Assembly: GCA_029012525.1 (NCBI GenBank)
Contig: JAQXMG010000017.1
Span: 1 to 34,805 of the forward strand
Source: a bacterium
GTDB lineage: Bacteria > Bacillota_I > Bacilli_A > RF39 > UBA660
Direction: 5' to 3'
Length of the DNA stretch: 34,805 bases
The translations under genes and the position numbers were made by a program. Below the pieces are notes generated by a model. The model was not told the origin of the DNA, ran no database searches, and saw only the letters and a list, made by a program, of their open reading frames with translations. Shown piece after piece: positions 22,184-30,187 of this stretch (position 1 is the stretch's first letter; every line of letters begins with the position of its first letter).

Positions 22184-22666
22184 ATGAATAAAGTATTTCT
22201 AATTGGAAGACTTACTCGTGATCCTGAACTTAGATACACTGGAAGTAATATTCCAGTTGCAACTTTTACGATAGCAGTAAATCGTAATTATACAAGTCAA
22301 AATGGAGAAAGAGAAGCAGATTTTATTCCTGTAGTTGTTTGGAGAAAACAAGCAGAGAATGTTAAAAATTATACAAATCAAGGTAGTTTAGTGGCAATAG
22401 ATGGACGTATTCAAGTGAGAAACTATGATGATAAAGATGGCGTTAAAAGATACGTTACAGAAGTTATTGCAGATAATATTCAATTTTTAGATACTAAAGC
22501 TAGTCGTGAAAAAAATAACTCTAATCCAAGTCCTTATGATATGCCAGCTTATATTGATAATGCTGCAGGAGTTGATATGGATGTTAGAGGTGAAGATTTA
22601 AAAGATGATCCTTTTAAAGACTTTGGTGAAGAAATAAAGATTGAAGATAGTGAATTACCATTTTAA
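22184..22666 (+). CDS. ssb: Single-stranded DNA-binding protein SSB
   Basis: 160 residues. OB-fold with the usual N-terminus MNKVFLIGRLTRDPELRYT, the core FTIAVNRNYTSQNGEREADF and IPVVVWRKQAE, then an acidic, poorly ordered tail ending in DSELPF, the conserved C-terminal peptide that recruits replication and repair proteins. Lies between rpsF and rpsR, the standard order in Bacillota, so it is co-expressed with ribosomal proteins. Confidence 0.98.
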   Translation: MNKVFLIGRLTRDPELRYTGSNIPVATFTIAVNRNYTSQNGEREADFIPVVVWRKQAENVKNYTNQGSLVAIDGRIQVRNYDDKDGVKRYVTEVIADNIQFLDTKASREKNNSNPSPYDMPAYIDNAAGVDMDVRGEDLKDDPFKDFGEEIKIEDSELPF

Positions 22667-22684
22667 TCAGAAAGGAAGAATATT

Positions 22685-22900
22685 ATGGCAGAATTTTTTA
22701 GAAAAAAGAAAAAAGTTTGTTATATGTGTGCTGGAAAAGATATTAATTATAAAAATGTTGAAATCTTAAAAAAGTACGTTAATGATAAAGGTAAAATTTT
22801 ACCAAGACGTGTAACTGGAGCTTGTGCTAAACATCAAAGATATATAGCAGAACAAGTAAAAAGAGCAAGAGCAATTGCCTTATTACCATATACAAAATAA
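22685..22900 (+). CDS. rpsR: 30S ribosomal protein S18, zinc-ribbon type
   Basis: 71 residues. Core KILPRRVTGACAKHQRYIAE and RAIALLPYTK is diagnostic of S18. It keeps CxxC (Cys12, Cys15) and a CxxH (ACAKH), so it is the zinc-binding (C+) form. AGAAAGGAAG precedes the ATG. Last gene of the operon; a terminator follows at once. Confidence 0.98.
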   Translation: MAEFFRKKKKVCYMCAGKDINYKNVEILKKYVNDKGKILPRRVTGACAKHQRYIAEQVKRARAIALLPYTK

Positions 22901-22927
22901 AGTTTGTGATTACTTCACAAATTTTTT
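22901..22927 (+). terminator. Intrinsic terminator after rpsR
   Basis: TTTGTGA / TTACT / TCACAAA stem followed by a T run to 22927. Confidence 0.85.
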
Positions 22928-22934
22928 ATTTTAT

Positions 22935-22964
22935 TTGCTAATAATATTATAAATAGGTTATAAT
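22935..22964 (+). promoter_or_regulatory. Promoter for the Ig-like protein-yvcK-whiA unit
   Basis: TTGCTA (22935-22940), 18 bases, TATAAT (22959-22964). The -35 and spacing are the same as for the promoter at 20753, but without the TGn extension. Confidence 0.6.
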
Positions 22965-22983
22965 ACTTATAAGGGTGATAATT

Positions 22984-23754
22984 ATGAGAAGTAGTGATAT
23001 AAAAAAGAAAAAAGCAGATGAAGAAGTGTATGAAGAAGTTGGTGAAGAAGTTTTTGGAAGTGATACTTATGAATCGCCATTTGTAATTTATATTAATAAT
23101 TTTGTCTATAAATTTAATCAATTTAAGAAGAAAAAAATATTTATTCCAGTAATGTGTTTAGCAGCCTTTTTGTTATTTGTAATCATTGTAGTTATTTCAT
23201 TTAATGCATCAGGAAGTAGCAAAAAAACAGGAATAACAGATATAACTATAAAAACTCCTAAAGTAGTTTATCTAGAAGAAGAAACTGATTTTAGTGTTAA
23301 TGTTTATGGAGTTGGTGATTTAGAAAAAACTAAATTGAATTTCACTATATCTGGGACTAAGGTTGCTGATTTGAAAAATGAAAGTTTAACTGGTAGTAAT
23401 GTTACTAACACAATTATTCCTAAGACAACTGGAACATTTTATATAAATGTCAAAGTTGAAGGTGGTAAACAAAGCGAAGCCGCAGTAAGTGATAAAATAG
23501 CAGTATGTAAAAAATTAAGTAGTGATTTGTTTGATAGTACTATAATTAATGTTGAAAAAGATAGTACAACACGTTTACGATTTGATATCGGAACCCCAGA
23601 TGCTTGTTATGAAAATTTAAAATATGTGATAGAAGATCCTAGCATTGCAGCATTTACAACAGGCGATAAAATTCTTGGCATTAAATCTGGAACCACTAAA
23701 TTAATAATAACCGCTGGTACTCAAAAACTTGAGTTAACAATAAAGGTTTTGTAA
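22984..23754 (+). CDS. Membrane-anchored protein with C-terminal bacterial Ig-like (BIG2) domain
   Basis: 256 residues. Acidic/basic cytoplasmic N-terminus (about 1-53, with repeated EEVYEEVGEEV), one membrane helix at about 57-76 (FIPVMCLAAFLLFVIIVVIS), then two beta-rich outside domains: about 85-165 (TPKVVYLEEETDFSVNVYGV...) and a C-terminal BIG2-like domain of about 175-256 ending YVIEDPSIAAFTTGDKILGI KSGTTKLIITAG, which carries the 'D.siAt....G.i.g...Gtt.i...' pattern. Start at 22984 follows AAGGGTGAT; an in-frame GTG at 22975 overlaps this site. Only 3 bases before yvcK, so the unit links an envelope protein with cell-wall regulators; the role is unknown. Confidence 0.82.
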   Translation: MRSSDIKKKKADEEVYEEVGEEVFGSDTYESPFVIYINNFVYKFNQFKKKKIFIPVMCLAAFLLFVIIVVISFNASGSSKKTGITDITIKTPKVVYLEEETDFSVNVYGVGDLEKTKLNFTISGTKVADLKNESLTGSNVTNTIIPKTTGTFYINVKVEGGKQSEAAVSDKIAVCKKLSSDLFDSTIINVEKDSTTRLRFDIGTPDACYENLKYVIEDPSIAAFTTGDKILGIKSGTTKLIITAGTQKLELTIKVL

Positions 23755-23757
23755 TAT

Positions 23758-24693
23758 ATGAAAAAAAAGATTGTAGTTTTTGGTGGAGGAACAGGATCAA
23801 ATATTCTTTTATCAGGACTTAAAGATTATGATTATGATTTAACTGCGGTTGTTTGTGTATCTGATGATGGTAGATCAACTGGAAAATTAAGAAAAGAATT
23901 TAACATGCCTGCGGTTGGAGATATCAGAAATGTTATTGTAAGTCTTGCTGATACGGATTCTAAAATTAAAGATTTATTATCTTATCGTTTTGATACTTAT
24001 AGTGACTTAGATGGACATCCAATTGGTAATTTAATACTTGTTGCTATGTATAATTTAACTGGTAGTCTAAAAGAATCAATTGAGGTATTAAGTAAATTTT
24101 TAAATATTAAAAGTAAAGTATTTCCAATAAGTGAAGATAATCTAACTTTAGTGGGAGAAACTAAAACAGGTAGAAAAATATTTGGTGAAGAAAATATAAC
24201 GATGGCAAATTTAAATTTTGATAAAATATCATATTTAGAAGAGCCGCATGTTTTAAATGAAGTAAAAGATGCTGTTATTGATGCTGATTTAATAATCTTT
24301 AGCATGGGTAGTTTGATAACAAGTATCTTACCGCATTTGTTATGTAAAGAGTTAATTAATGTATTAGATAAATCAAGAGCTAAGATATTGTATTGTTGTA
24401 ATGCAATGACAGAAAAAGGAGAAACAGATTGTTTCAACGTATCTGATCATATTAATTTATTAAATAAATATTTAGGAAAAAGAAAAATAGATGTAGTTAT
24501 TGCTTCAAATACACAATTATCTGATGATATCCTAAAAAAATATGCCACTGAATTTAAAAATATGGTAAAAATAGATAAAGAAAAAATAAGTTGTGAATTA
24601 ATTGAGGATGATCTTTTGACTATCAAAGATAATTTTATTCGTCATGATAGTAAAAAACTAGCTCAAATAATCAACACTTATTTAATGAGGTAA
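23758..24693 (+). CDS. yvcK: YvcK/CofD-family regulator of cell-wall and carbon metabolism
   Basis: 311 residues. Nucleotide-sugar-binding protein (UDP-GlcNAc in Bacillus) needed on gluconeogenic carbon sources and for cell shape. Signatures: KIVVFGGGTGSNILLSGLKD with GGGTGS at 9-14, VCVSDDGRSTGKLRKEF, PAVGDIRNVIVSLAD, DGHPIGNLILVAM and the later FSMGSLITSILPHLL, CCNAMTEKGETD. Followed by whiA with 2 bases between stop and start, as in Bacillus (yvcK-whiA). The usual preceding gene, rapZ/yvcJ, is replaced by the Ig-like protein gene. Confidence 0.95.
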   Translation: MKKKIVVFGGGTGSNILLSGLKDYDYDLTAVVCVSDDGRSTGKLRKEFNMPAVGDIRNVIVSLADTDSKIKDLLSYRFDTYSDLDGHPIGNLILVAMYNLTGSLKESIEVLSKFLNIKSKVFPISEDNLTLVGETKTGRKIFGEENITMANLNFDKISYLEEPHVLNEVKDAVIDADLIIFSMGSLITSILPHLLCKELINVLDKSRAKILYCCNAMTEKGETDCFNVSDHINLLNKYLGKRKIDVVIASNTQLSDDILKKYATEFKNMVKIDKEKISCELIEDDLLTIKDNFIRHDSKKLAQIINTYLMR

Positions 24694-24695
24694 AT

Positions 24696-25625
24696 ATGTC
24701 TTTTAGTACTGAAGTTAAAACTGAAATATGTATGTTAAAAAATAGTAGACCAGAGTATATTTCTGAACTTTGCGCTTTTGTTAGGAATAATAGGTTAAAA
24801 GAAAACAATGTCATTTTAATGATGACTGAAAATCCTAAGGTTGCAAGAAGAGTATTTACTTTATTTAGAGATATTTACGAAGTAAATGCTATTATTGAAC
24901 AAAAAAAGGGTGTTAATTTTTCTAAAAAGAATTTCTACTATTTAACGATAAATGAAAAGGTGGAAGAAATAACTGAAGATTTGATGCTTCCATATGATAC
25001 TCCTAAAGATTATATAATTGATTCGGATGATCTTAAAAAATCTTATTTAAGAGGGGCATTTTTAGCATCAGGAAGTATAAATGATCCTAAAACATCAAGA
25101 TATCATTTGGAATTTTTAATAGAAAAAATAGAAGAGGCAAATTTTATATCAAAAATATTAACTTATTTTAATATAAATAATAAAATAATAAATAGAGAAA
25201 ATGGATTTATGATATATGTTAAAGAAGCTGATAAAATAGGAGATTTTTTAAGAATAGTAAATGCCAATAAAGCTGTTTTATACTATGAGGATATAAGAAT
25301 ATACAGAGACCATAAAAATATGACTAATAGATTAAATAATTGTGAACAAGCTAATATGAATAAAACAATCAATTCATCACTTATTCAAATTGAAGATATC
25401 GATAGAATTATAGAACTTATTGGACTTGATGCTATTCCTGAAAAATTAAAGGAAGTAATTGTTTATCGTAAAAAATATCCAGAGGTTTCTTTAAAAGAGC
25501 TTAGTGAGATTATGTCTTATGAAACAGGAGTTCCTATTACAAAATCAGGACTTAATCATAGAATGAGAAAAATAAAAGAGTTAAGGCAAAAACTTGAAGG
25601 ATTTAAAAAAAATACTAGTGATTAG
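24696..25625 (+). CDS. whiA: WhiA family DNA-binding regulator
   Basis: 309 residues. N-terminal LAGLIDADG-type domain without nuclease function, visible in SYLRGAFLASGSINDP (about 112-127) and the preceding FSTEVKTEICMLK start, and a C-terminal helix-turn-helix (about 267-298: SLKELSEIMSYETGVPITKS, then GLNHRMRKI). WhiA affects cell division and chromosome segregation in Bacillus and sporulation in Streptomyces. The stop codon lies inside a hairpin that also ends the convergent gene on the other strand. Confidence 0.95.
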   Translation: MSFSTEVKTEICMLKNSRPEYISELCAFVRNNRLKENNVILMMTENPKVARRVFTLFRDIYEVNAIIEQKKGVNFSKKNFYYLTINEKVEEITEDLMLPYDTPKDYIIDSDDLKKSYLRGAFLASGSINDPKTSRYHLEFLIEKIEEANFISKILTYFNINNKIINRENGFMIYVKEADKIGDFLRIVNANKAVLYYEDIRIYRDHKNMTNRLNNCEQANMNKTINSSLIQIEDIDRIIELIGLDAIPEKLKEVIVYRKKYPEVSLKELSEIMSYETGVPITKSGLNHRMRKIKELRQKLEGFKKNTSD

Positions 25626-25633
25626 TATTTTTT
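25605..25633. terminator. Bidirectional terminator shared by whiA and the lipid kinase gene
   Basis: AATACTA / GTGAT / TAGTATT (25611-25629), extended by A residues on the left and T residues on the right, so each strand reads a hairpin with a T run. It overlaps the last codons of whiA and ends next to the stop of the minus-strand gene. Confidence 0.75.
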
Positions 25634-26549
25634 AATTTTTAAATAAATTGTTTAAATTCTTTTTAGGTAAAAGCATTTTTATATTTTTATTAACAGTAAT
25701 ATGATAAACTAATTTCTCATCTTTTAATTTTTCACCATCTATAGTCCAATGAAGTTTGTTTCGTTTTTTAAATTTTATTGTTATTTCATTAGTTCTATGA
25801 CAATAAATACCTGGGATAGTTGTAATATCATGAGTAAGTAACATAATTATTGATTTTGCTAAATCACCACGTCTTGTTAAGTTACAAAAAGTAACTTCTA
25901 ATTTATTATCGTCAAGTTTTACATCTTTATAAATGTTGTTAAATCCTGCGATTCTAGTGGCATTAGAAATTAAAATTAAAGAATAAAGCCCATGGTAAGT
26001 TTTGCCATCTATTTCATATTCAAGTTCATAAAGCCTTGTTTTTTGAAAAAATTCTTTAGCGCCATTTATAAGATAAGCCAAGTGTCCAAATTTTTTCTTA
26101 AATTTTCTATTTGTCTCATAAGGAACATTGATAAACTTTCCAAAACCAGCGACATAGACAAATGGATTATTGTTAATAAGTCCAATGTCTACTTGTTTTA
26201 TTTCACCATTTAAAATATCTTGTACATTTTTTATAATATTTTTACTCATTCCAAGCATATTACCAATATCATTTGTAGTACCGACAGGAATATGGGATAA
26301 AACAAGTTTTTCTTTTCTTTTAAAGTTTCCAGTTACAACTTCGTTAAATGTTCCATCTCCTCCGATTGATAAAACAAGATCACAATAAGGCATGTTTTGT
26401 ACAAAAATTGTAGCATCATTTTCTTTTTTTGTTATGTGAAGTTTTACTTTATAACCATTTTTAGTTATTAAATTTTTAATAAGTTCAATATCTTTTTCTT
26501 TTATTCCTTTTCCACTTTCCAAATTGCATATAAGGACACAACTTTTCAT
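25632..26549 (-). CDS. dgkB: Diacylglycerol/lipid kinase (DgkB/YegS family)
   Basis: 305 residues. Phosphorylates diacylglycerol or a related lipid, recycling lipid head-group donors. Catalytic-domain signature YCDLVLSIGGDGTFNEVV with GGDGT at 63-67, then HIPVGTTNDIGNMLGM, and the C-terminal beta-sandwich with KLHWTIDGEKL. The start at 26549 is preferred because GGTGAT lies 4-6 bases upstream; the in-frame ATG 18 bases earlier (26567) overlaps the -10 box of the gene's own promoter. Family members differ in lipid substrate, so dgkB is the likely but not certain name. Confidence 0.88.
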   Translation of the reverse strand: MKSCVLICNLESGKGIKEKDIELIKNLITKNGYKVKLHITKKENDATIFVQNMPYCDLVLSIGGDGTFNEVVTGNFKRKEKLVLSHIPVGTTNDIGNMLGMSKNIIKNVQDILNGEIKQVDIGLINNNPFVYVAGFGKFINVPYETNRKFKKKFGHLAYLINGAKEFFQKTRLYELEYEIDGKTYHGLYSLILISNATRIAGFNNIYKDVKLDDNKLEVTFCNLTRRGDLAKSIIMLLTHDITTIPGIYCHRTNEITIKFKKRNKLHWTIDGEKLKDEKLVYHITVNKNIKMLLPKKNLNNLFKN

Positions 26550-26565
26550 ATGAATCACCGACTTC

Positions 26566-26594
26566 ATTATACTATATAACTAATAAAAAATCAA
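26566..26594 (-). promoter_or_regulatory. Promoter of the lipid kinase gene
   Basis: Minus strand: TTGATT (26594-26589), 17 bases, TATAAT (26571-26566). It lies just after the clpP stop. Confidence 0.6.
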
Positions 26595-26603
26595 AATCAG
26601 TTC

Positions 26604-27179
26604 TTATTTTGTAATAACTTTATCAATTAATCCATAATCTTTTGCTTCTTTGGCACTTAGAAAATGGTCTCTTTCCGTATCCTCTTCTATTTTTTTTATA
26701 TCTTGACCAGTATTAATTGATAAAAGTTCATTCATTTTTTGTTTTAATTTAAGGATTCTTTCTGCGGCAATTTTAATTTCAGTTGCTTGGCCTTGAACTC
26801 CTCCAAGAGGTTGATGAATCATGACTTCAGAATTAGGAAGAGCATATCTTTTGCCCTTTTTGCCACTAGATAAAATAAAAGCAGCCATAGAAGCACACAT
26901 TCCAATACAAATTGTAGACACATCACTTTTAATAAAATTCATAGTATCATAAATTGCCATACCAGATGTTACTGATCCTCCATTAGAATTAATATATAAA
27001 CTAATATCATTATGATTTTGACTATCTAAATAAAGAAGTTCTGCTACGACAATATTTGATGTATTATCATCAATTTCTCCATTTAAGATTATTATTCTAT
27101 CTTGAAGTAATCTAGAATAAATATCATAACTTCTTTCTCCATTACTGCATCTTTCAACTACTGATGGAATTAAATTCAT
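26604..27179 (-). CDS. clpP: ATP-dependent Clp protease proteolytic subunit ClpP
   Basis: 191 residues. N-terminus MNLIPSVVERCSNGERSYDI, catalytic triad Ser97 (in GMCASMAAF), His122 (MIHQPLGG) and Asp171 (ERDHFLSAKEA). Forms the proteolytic chamber that works with ClpC and other Clp ATPases. AGGTGAT precedes the ATG. It reads toward the lipid kinase gene and is divergent from the nucleoside kinase gene, with 109 bases between them. Confidence 0.98.
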   Translation of the reverse strand: MNLIPSVVERCSNGERSYDIYSRLLQDRIIILNGEIDDNTSNIVVAELLYLDSQNHNDISLYINSNGGSVTSGMAIYDTMNFIKSDVSTICIGMCASMAAFILSSGKKGKRYALPNSEVMIHQPLGGVQGQATEIKIAAERILKLKQKMNELLSINTGQDIKKIEEDTERDHFLSAKEAKDYGLIDKVITK

Positions 27180-27227
27180 TATTTTATCACCTATTAATAA
27201 AATAGTTAAAAAAAATAAAATTATTCA

Positions 27228-27256
27228 TTCTAAAATATTACAATATATGATAAAAT
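27228..27256 (+). promoter_or_regulatory. Promoter for the nucleoside kinase-gap unit
   Basis: TTCTAA (weak -35, 27228-27233), 17 bases, TAAAAT (27251-27256), with TGA before it (extended -10). Confidence 0.45.
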
Positions 27257-27288
27257 AGTATTATATAGTAAAAAGGGTAAGTGATAAT

Positions 27289-28950
27289 ATGGATAATATA
27301 GACAAAATAAATTGTATAGTTAATGGGGAAAGTTATAGTTTTTCTAAAAATACTACACTTTTAGGTATATCAAAACAAGTAGATACAGGACTTTTAAATC
27401 ATCCGCTTGTTGCATATGTTGATAATGTCATTACAGAATTAGACTATAAAGTAAAAAATGATTGTCATATTACATTCATTGATTGTAATGACAGAGTAGG
27501 AAATAGAATATATCAAAAAGGATTAATATTTTTGCTTTTAGCAGCAATTAATGAATTATATGGAAAAGATTATCGCATTAAAGTATGTCATTCTATAGAT
27601 AAAGCAATTAGCATTAAAACTTATTTTTCATTAACTGAAGAAATACTAAATAATATAAAATTGAAGATGCAAGAGATGGTTGCCTTAAATTTACCTATTT
27701 CTAAATGTTTGAGTTTAAAAAAAGATGCTGTTAAGTATTTTGATAATATGTTAGATAATAAAAAAGCTGATACATATCTTTATCAGACATCACTTTATGT
27801 AACACTTTACAGATTAGGTAATATTTATAATTATTTTTATAGTTGTTTACCTATTAGTACCTCATGTCTAAATAGCTTTGATTTAAAATACATTGATAAT
27901 AGGGATTTTGTTTTACAGTTTCCAACACCATCAAGTAATGGTTTGATTCCTAGTTATAATAATCATCCAAAAATTATTGATGCATTTAATAAAAATTATA
28001 AGTATGCTAAACAATTAGATATATTCACATCATCTGATATTAATAAAAAAGTAGCAAGTGGTAAAATTAGCGATATTATAAAATTAGATGAGACTTTGGC
28101 AAATAATAATTTATTTGAAATAGCAAAGGATATTTATGAAAGAAAAGATAAGATTAAAATAGTTTTAATGGCTGGCCCATCATCTAGTGGAAAAACAACA
28201 ACTTCTAAAAAGTTATCATTATATCTTAATAGTTTTGGTTTAAATCCTAAGCCTATTTCTATTGATGATTATTTTTTGCCAAGAGAACAAACCCCAAAAT
28301 TACCAAATGGAGAATATGATTTTGAATCTTTAAATGCTTTAAACATACCACTATTTAATGAACATTTAGAGAAACTTTTAAATCATGAAGAAGTTTATCT
28401 TCCTAAGTTTGATTTTATAACTGGAGTACCTACCATAAGTGATAAACCATTTAATTTAGAAGAAAATGATATAATTATAATTGAAGGATTACATGGTTTA
28501 AATGAAGAATTAACTGGTCATATAAAAAAGGAGAACAAATATAAAATATATATTTCACCACTTACTGATTTAAATATTGATAATCATAATATTGTTTCAA
28601 CTAGTGATGTTAGACTTTTAAGAAGAATAGTAAGAGATAATAGAACTAGAGGCTATAAGGCAGAAGAAACAATTAGAAAATGGAATTTAGTAAGAGAAGG
28701 TGAGGAAAATTATATATTTCCTTATCAAGATGAAGCAGATAAAATCTATAATACTGCTTTAACTTATGAAATAGGAGTTTTAAAATTATATGCAGAGCCA
28801 CTTCTTTATGAAGTTGATTCTAGTAGTATATATTATGAAGAAGCTAGAAGATTACTTGATTTTTTAGATATGTTTTTAGCAATTCCAACTGAAGTAATTC
28901 CAAGTGATTCTATTTTAAGAGAATTTATTGGAAATAGTTATTTTGAATAG
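27289..28950 (+). CDS. TGS-domain nucleoside kinase (uridine kinase-like)
   Basis: 553 residues. N-terminal TGS-type domain (about 1-68: INCIVNGESYSFSKNTTLLG), a ThrRS-editing-like or related middle region (about 70-280), and a C-terminal P-loop kinase with Walker A GPSSSGKT (296-303), ISIDDYFLPREQTP, IIIEGLHGLN and RLLRRIVRDNRTRGYKAEET, typical of uridine kinase/phosphoribulokinase. This fused architecture is known in Bacillota and Thermotogae; the exact nucleoside is uncertain. gap follows after 10 bases, so the two are co-transcribed. Confidence 0.88.
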   Translation: MDNIDKINCIVNGESYSFSKNTTLLGISKQVDTGLLNHPLVAYVDNVITELDYKVKNDCHITFIDCNDRVGNRIYQKGLIFLLLAAINELYGKDYRIKVCHSIDKAISIKTYFSLTEEILNNIKLKMQEMVALNLPISKCLSLKKDAVKYFDNMLDNKKADTYLYQTSLYVTLYRLGNIYNYFYSCLPISTSCLNSFDLKYIDNRDFVLQFPTPSSNGLIPSYNNHPKIIDAFNKNYKYAKQLDIFTSSDINKKVASGKISDIIKLDETLANNNLFEIAKDIYERKDKIKIVLMAGPSSSGKTTTSKKLSLYLNSFGLNPKPISIDDYFLPREQTPKLPNGEYDFESLNALNIPLFNEHLEKLLNHEEVYLPKFDFITGVPTISDKPFNLEENDIIIIEGLHGLNEELTGHIKKENKYKIYISPLTDLNIDNHNIVSTSDVRLLRRIVRDNRTRGYKAEETIRKWNLVREGEENYIFPYQDEADKIYNTALTYEIGVLKLYAEPLLYEVDSSSIYYEEARRLLDFLDMFLAIPTEVIPSDSILREFIGNSYFE

Positions 28951-28960
28951 GAGATGAATT

Positions 28961-29962
28961 ATGAAAGTAGCAATTAATGGATTTGGGAGAATAGGCAGAT
29001 TAGTATTTAAATTACTTTGTGATGACAAAGATTTTGATGTTGTAGCAATTAATGATTTGGGGGATTCATCTGAACTTGCTTATTTACTAAAGTATGATAC
29101 AAATTATGGTAGTTATAAGGTAAATGAGATTAGTTTTGATGAAAATAGTTTATATGTAGGTAATAAAAAGGTTAATATTTTTAGGTGCATGGATCCTAAA
29201 GATTTGCCATGGAAAGATCTAGGTATTGATTTAGTTTTTGAATGTAGTGGTAAGTTTACTAAATATGAAGATTCTTATAAACACATTGAAGCTGGTTGTA
29301 AAAAGGTTATAATATCAGCACCAGGTAAGGGTAATATGAAGACAATTGTTTATAATGTTAATCACGAAATCTTAGATGGAAGTGAAGAGGTTATAAGTGC
29401 TGCTAGTTGTACTACAAATTGTTTAGCACCAGTTCTTAAATTAATTGAAGATAATTTTAAAATAGAAAAAGGATTTATGACAACAGTTCATGCTTATACT
29501 AATGATCAAGTAATTCTTGATGTAAGTCATAAAAAAGGAATTAAAGAAAGAAGAGGAAGAGCTGGAGCATTAAATATAATTCCAACATCAACTGGAGCAG
29601 CATCTGCCATAGGAAAAGTAATTCCTAGTTTGGAGGGGAAACTTGAAGGTTATGCACTTCGTGTTCCAGTACAAGATGGATCAGTAGTTGACTTGGTATT
29701 AGAACTTGATAAAAATGTCAGTGTTGATGAAATTAACAATTTGTTTGTTAATAATAAAAATGAAACTATTAATATAACATTTGATCCAATAGTATCAAGC
29801 GATGTTATTGGATGTACATCAGGATGCTTAGTAGATGGCAGTTTAACAAAAGTTGTTGAAAATGATGGTAAACAACTTGTAAAAGTAGTATGTTGGTACG
29901 ATAATGAAATTGGTTATACTGCACAAATGATTAGAACTGCTAAATATTTAATGAAAAGATAA
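28961..29962 (+). CDS. gap: Glyceraldehyde-3-phosphate dehydrogenase
   Basis: 333 residues. NAD-binding start MKVAINGFGRIGRLVFKLL with Asp32 favouring NAD+, catalytic Cys150 in SAASCTTNCLAPV and His177 in TTVHAYTNDQ, RAGALNIIPTSTGAA, and the closing WYDNEIGYTAQM. Glycolytic enzyme. Here it sits behind a nucleoside kinase gene and not in a gap-pgk-tpi-pgm-eno cluster; eno lies 1.6 kb further on in a separate unit. Confidence 0.98.
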   Translation: MKVAINGFGRIGRLVFKLLCDDKDFDVVAINDLGDSSELAYLLKYDTNYGSYKVNEISFDENSLYVGNKKVNIFRCMDPKDLPWKDLGIDLVFECSGKFTKYEDSYKHIEAGCKKVIISAPGKGNMKTIVYNVNHEILDGSEEVISAASCTTNCLAPVLKLIEDNFKIEKGFMTTVHAYTNDQVILDVSHKKGIKERRGRAGALNIIPTSTGAASAIGKVIPSLEGKLEGYALRVPVQDGSVVDLVLELDKNVSVDEINNLFVNNKNETINITFDPIVSSDVIGCTSGCLVDGSLTKVVENDGKQLVKVVCWYDNEIGYTAQMIRTAKYLMKR

Positions 29963-29980
29963 AAATAATTTTAGTTTATT

Positions 29981-30015
29981 TTAAAAAGATTCAGATTAAA
30001 GCTGAATCTTTTTAA
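29981..30015 (+). terminator. Intrinsic terminator after gap
   Basis: TTAAAAAGATTCAG / ATTAAAG / CTGAATCTTTTTAA, a 14-bp stem with T residues at its end; symmetrical enough to act on both strands. Confidence 0.85.
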
Positions 30016-30160
30016 TTATTTTGGTCATCAAATGTTTACTTATATCTATTTCCAATGCATTGGAAAATTTTCTAATAATTTCTAGTGTTGTAATTTTATC
30101 AATACTTAGACATTATAAATTTCTTACATAGCCATGAGTTAAAGATGTATATGTTATAAT
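29996..30160 (-). pseudogene. Remnant of an XRE-type HTH regulator gene
   Basis: On the minus strand a single frame of 55 codons reads ...SLTHGYVRNL-stop-CLSIDKITTLEIIRKF then SNALEIDISKHLM and a stop at 29996-29998. 'THGYV..l.....I...TLE.I.kfs.ALEIDISK' is the end of an XRE (HTH_3) DNA-binding domain. An in-frame TAA at 30113-30115 interrupts it, no start or ribosome site is seen, and the helix-turn-helix itself is missing. It overlaps the gap terminator. I judge it a decayed gene end. Confidence 0.55.
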
Positions 30161-30187
30161 ATAAAAAACATATAAATTAAAAATTAA

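Noticed and set aside
30049..30066. A perfect 18-base palindrome, TTTCCAATGCATTGGAAA
   Set aside because: It lies inside the decayed XRE coding frame (…KFSNALEI…), with no promoter beside it, so an operator role is not supported.
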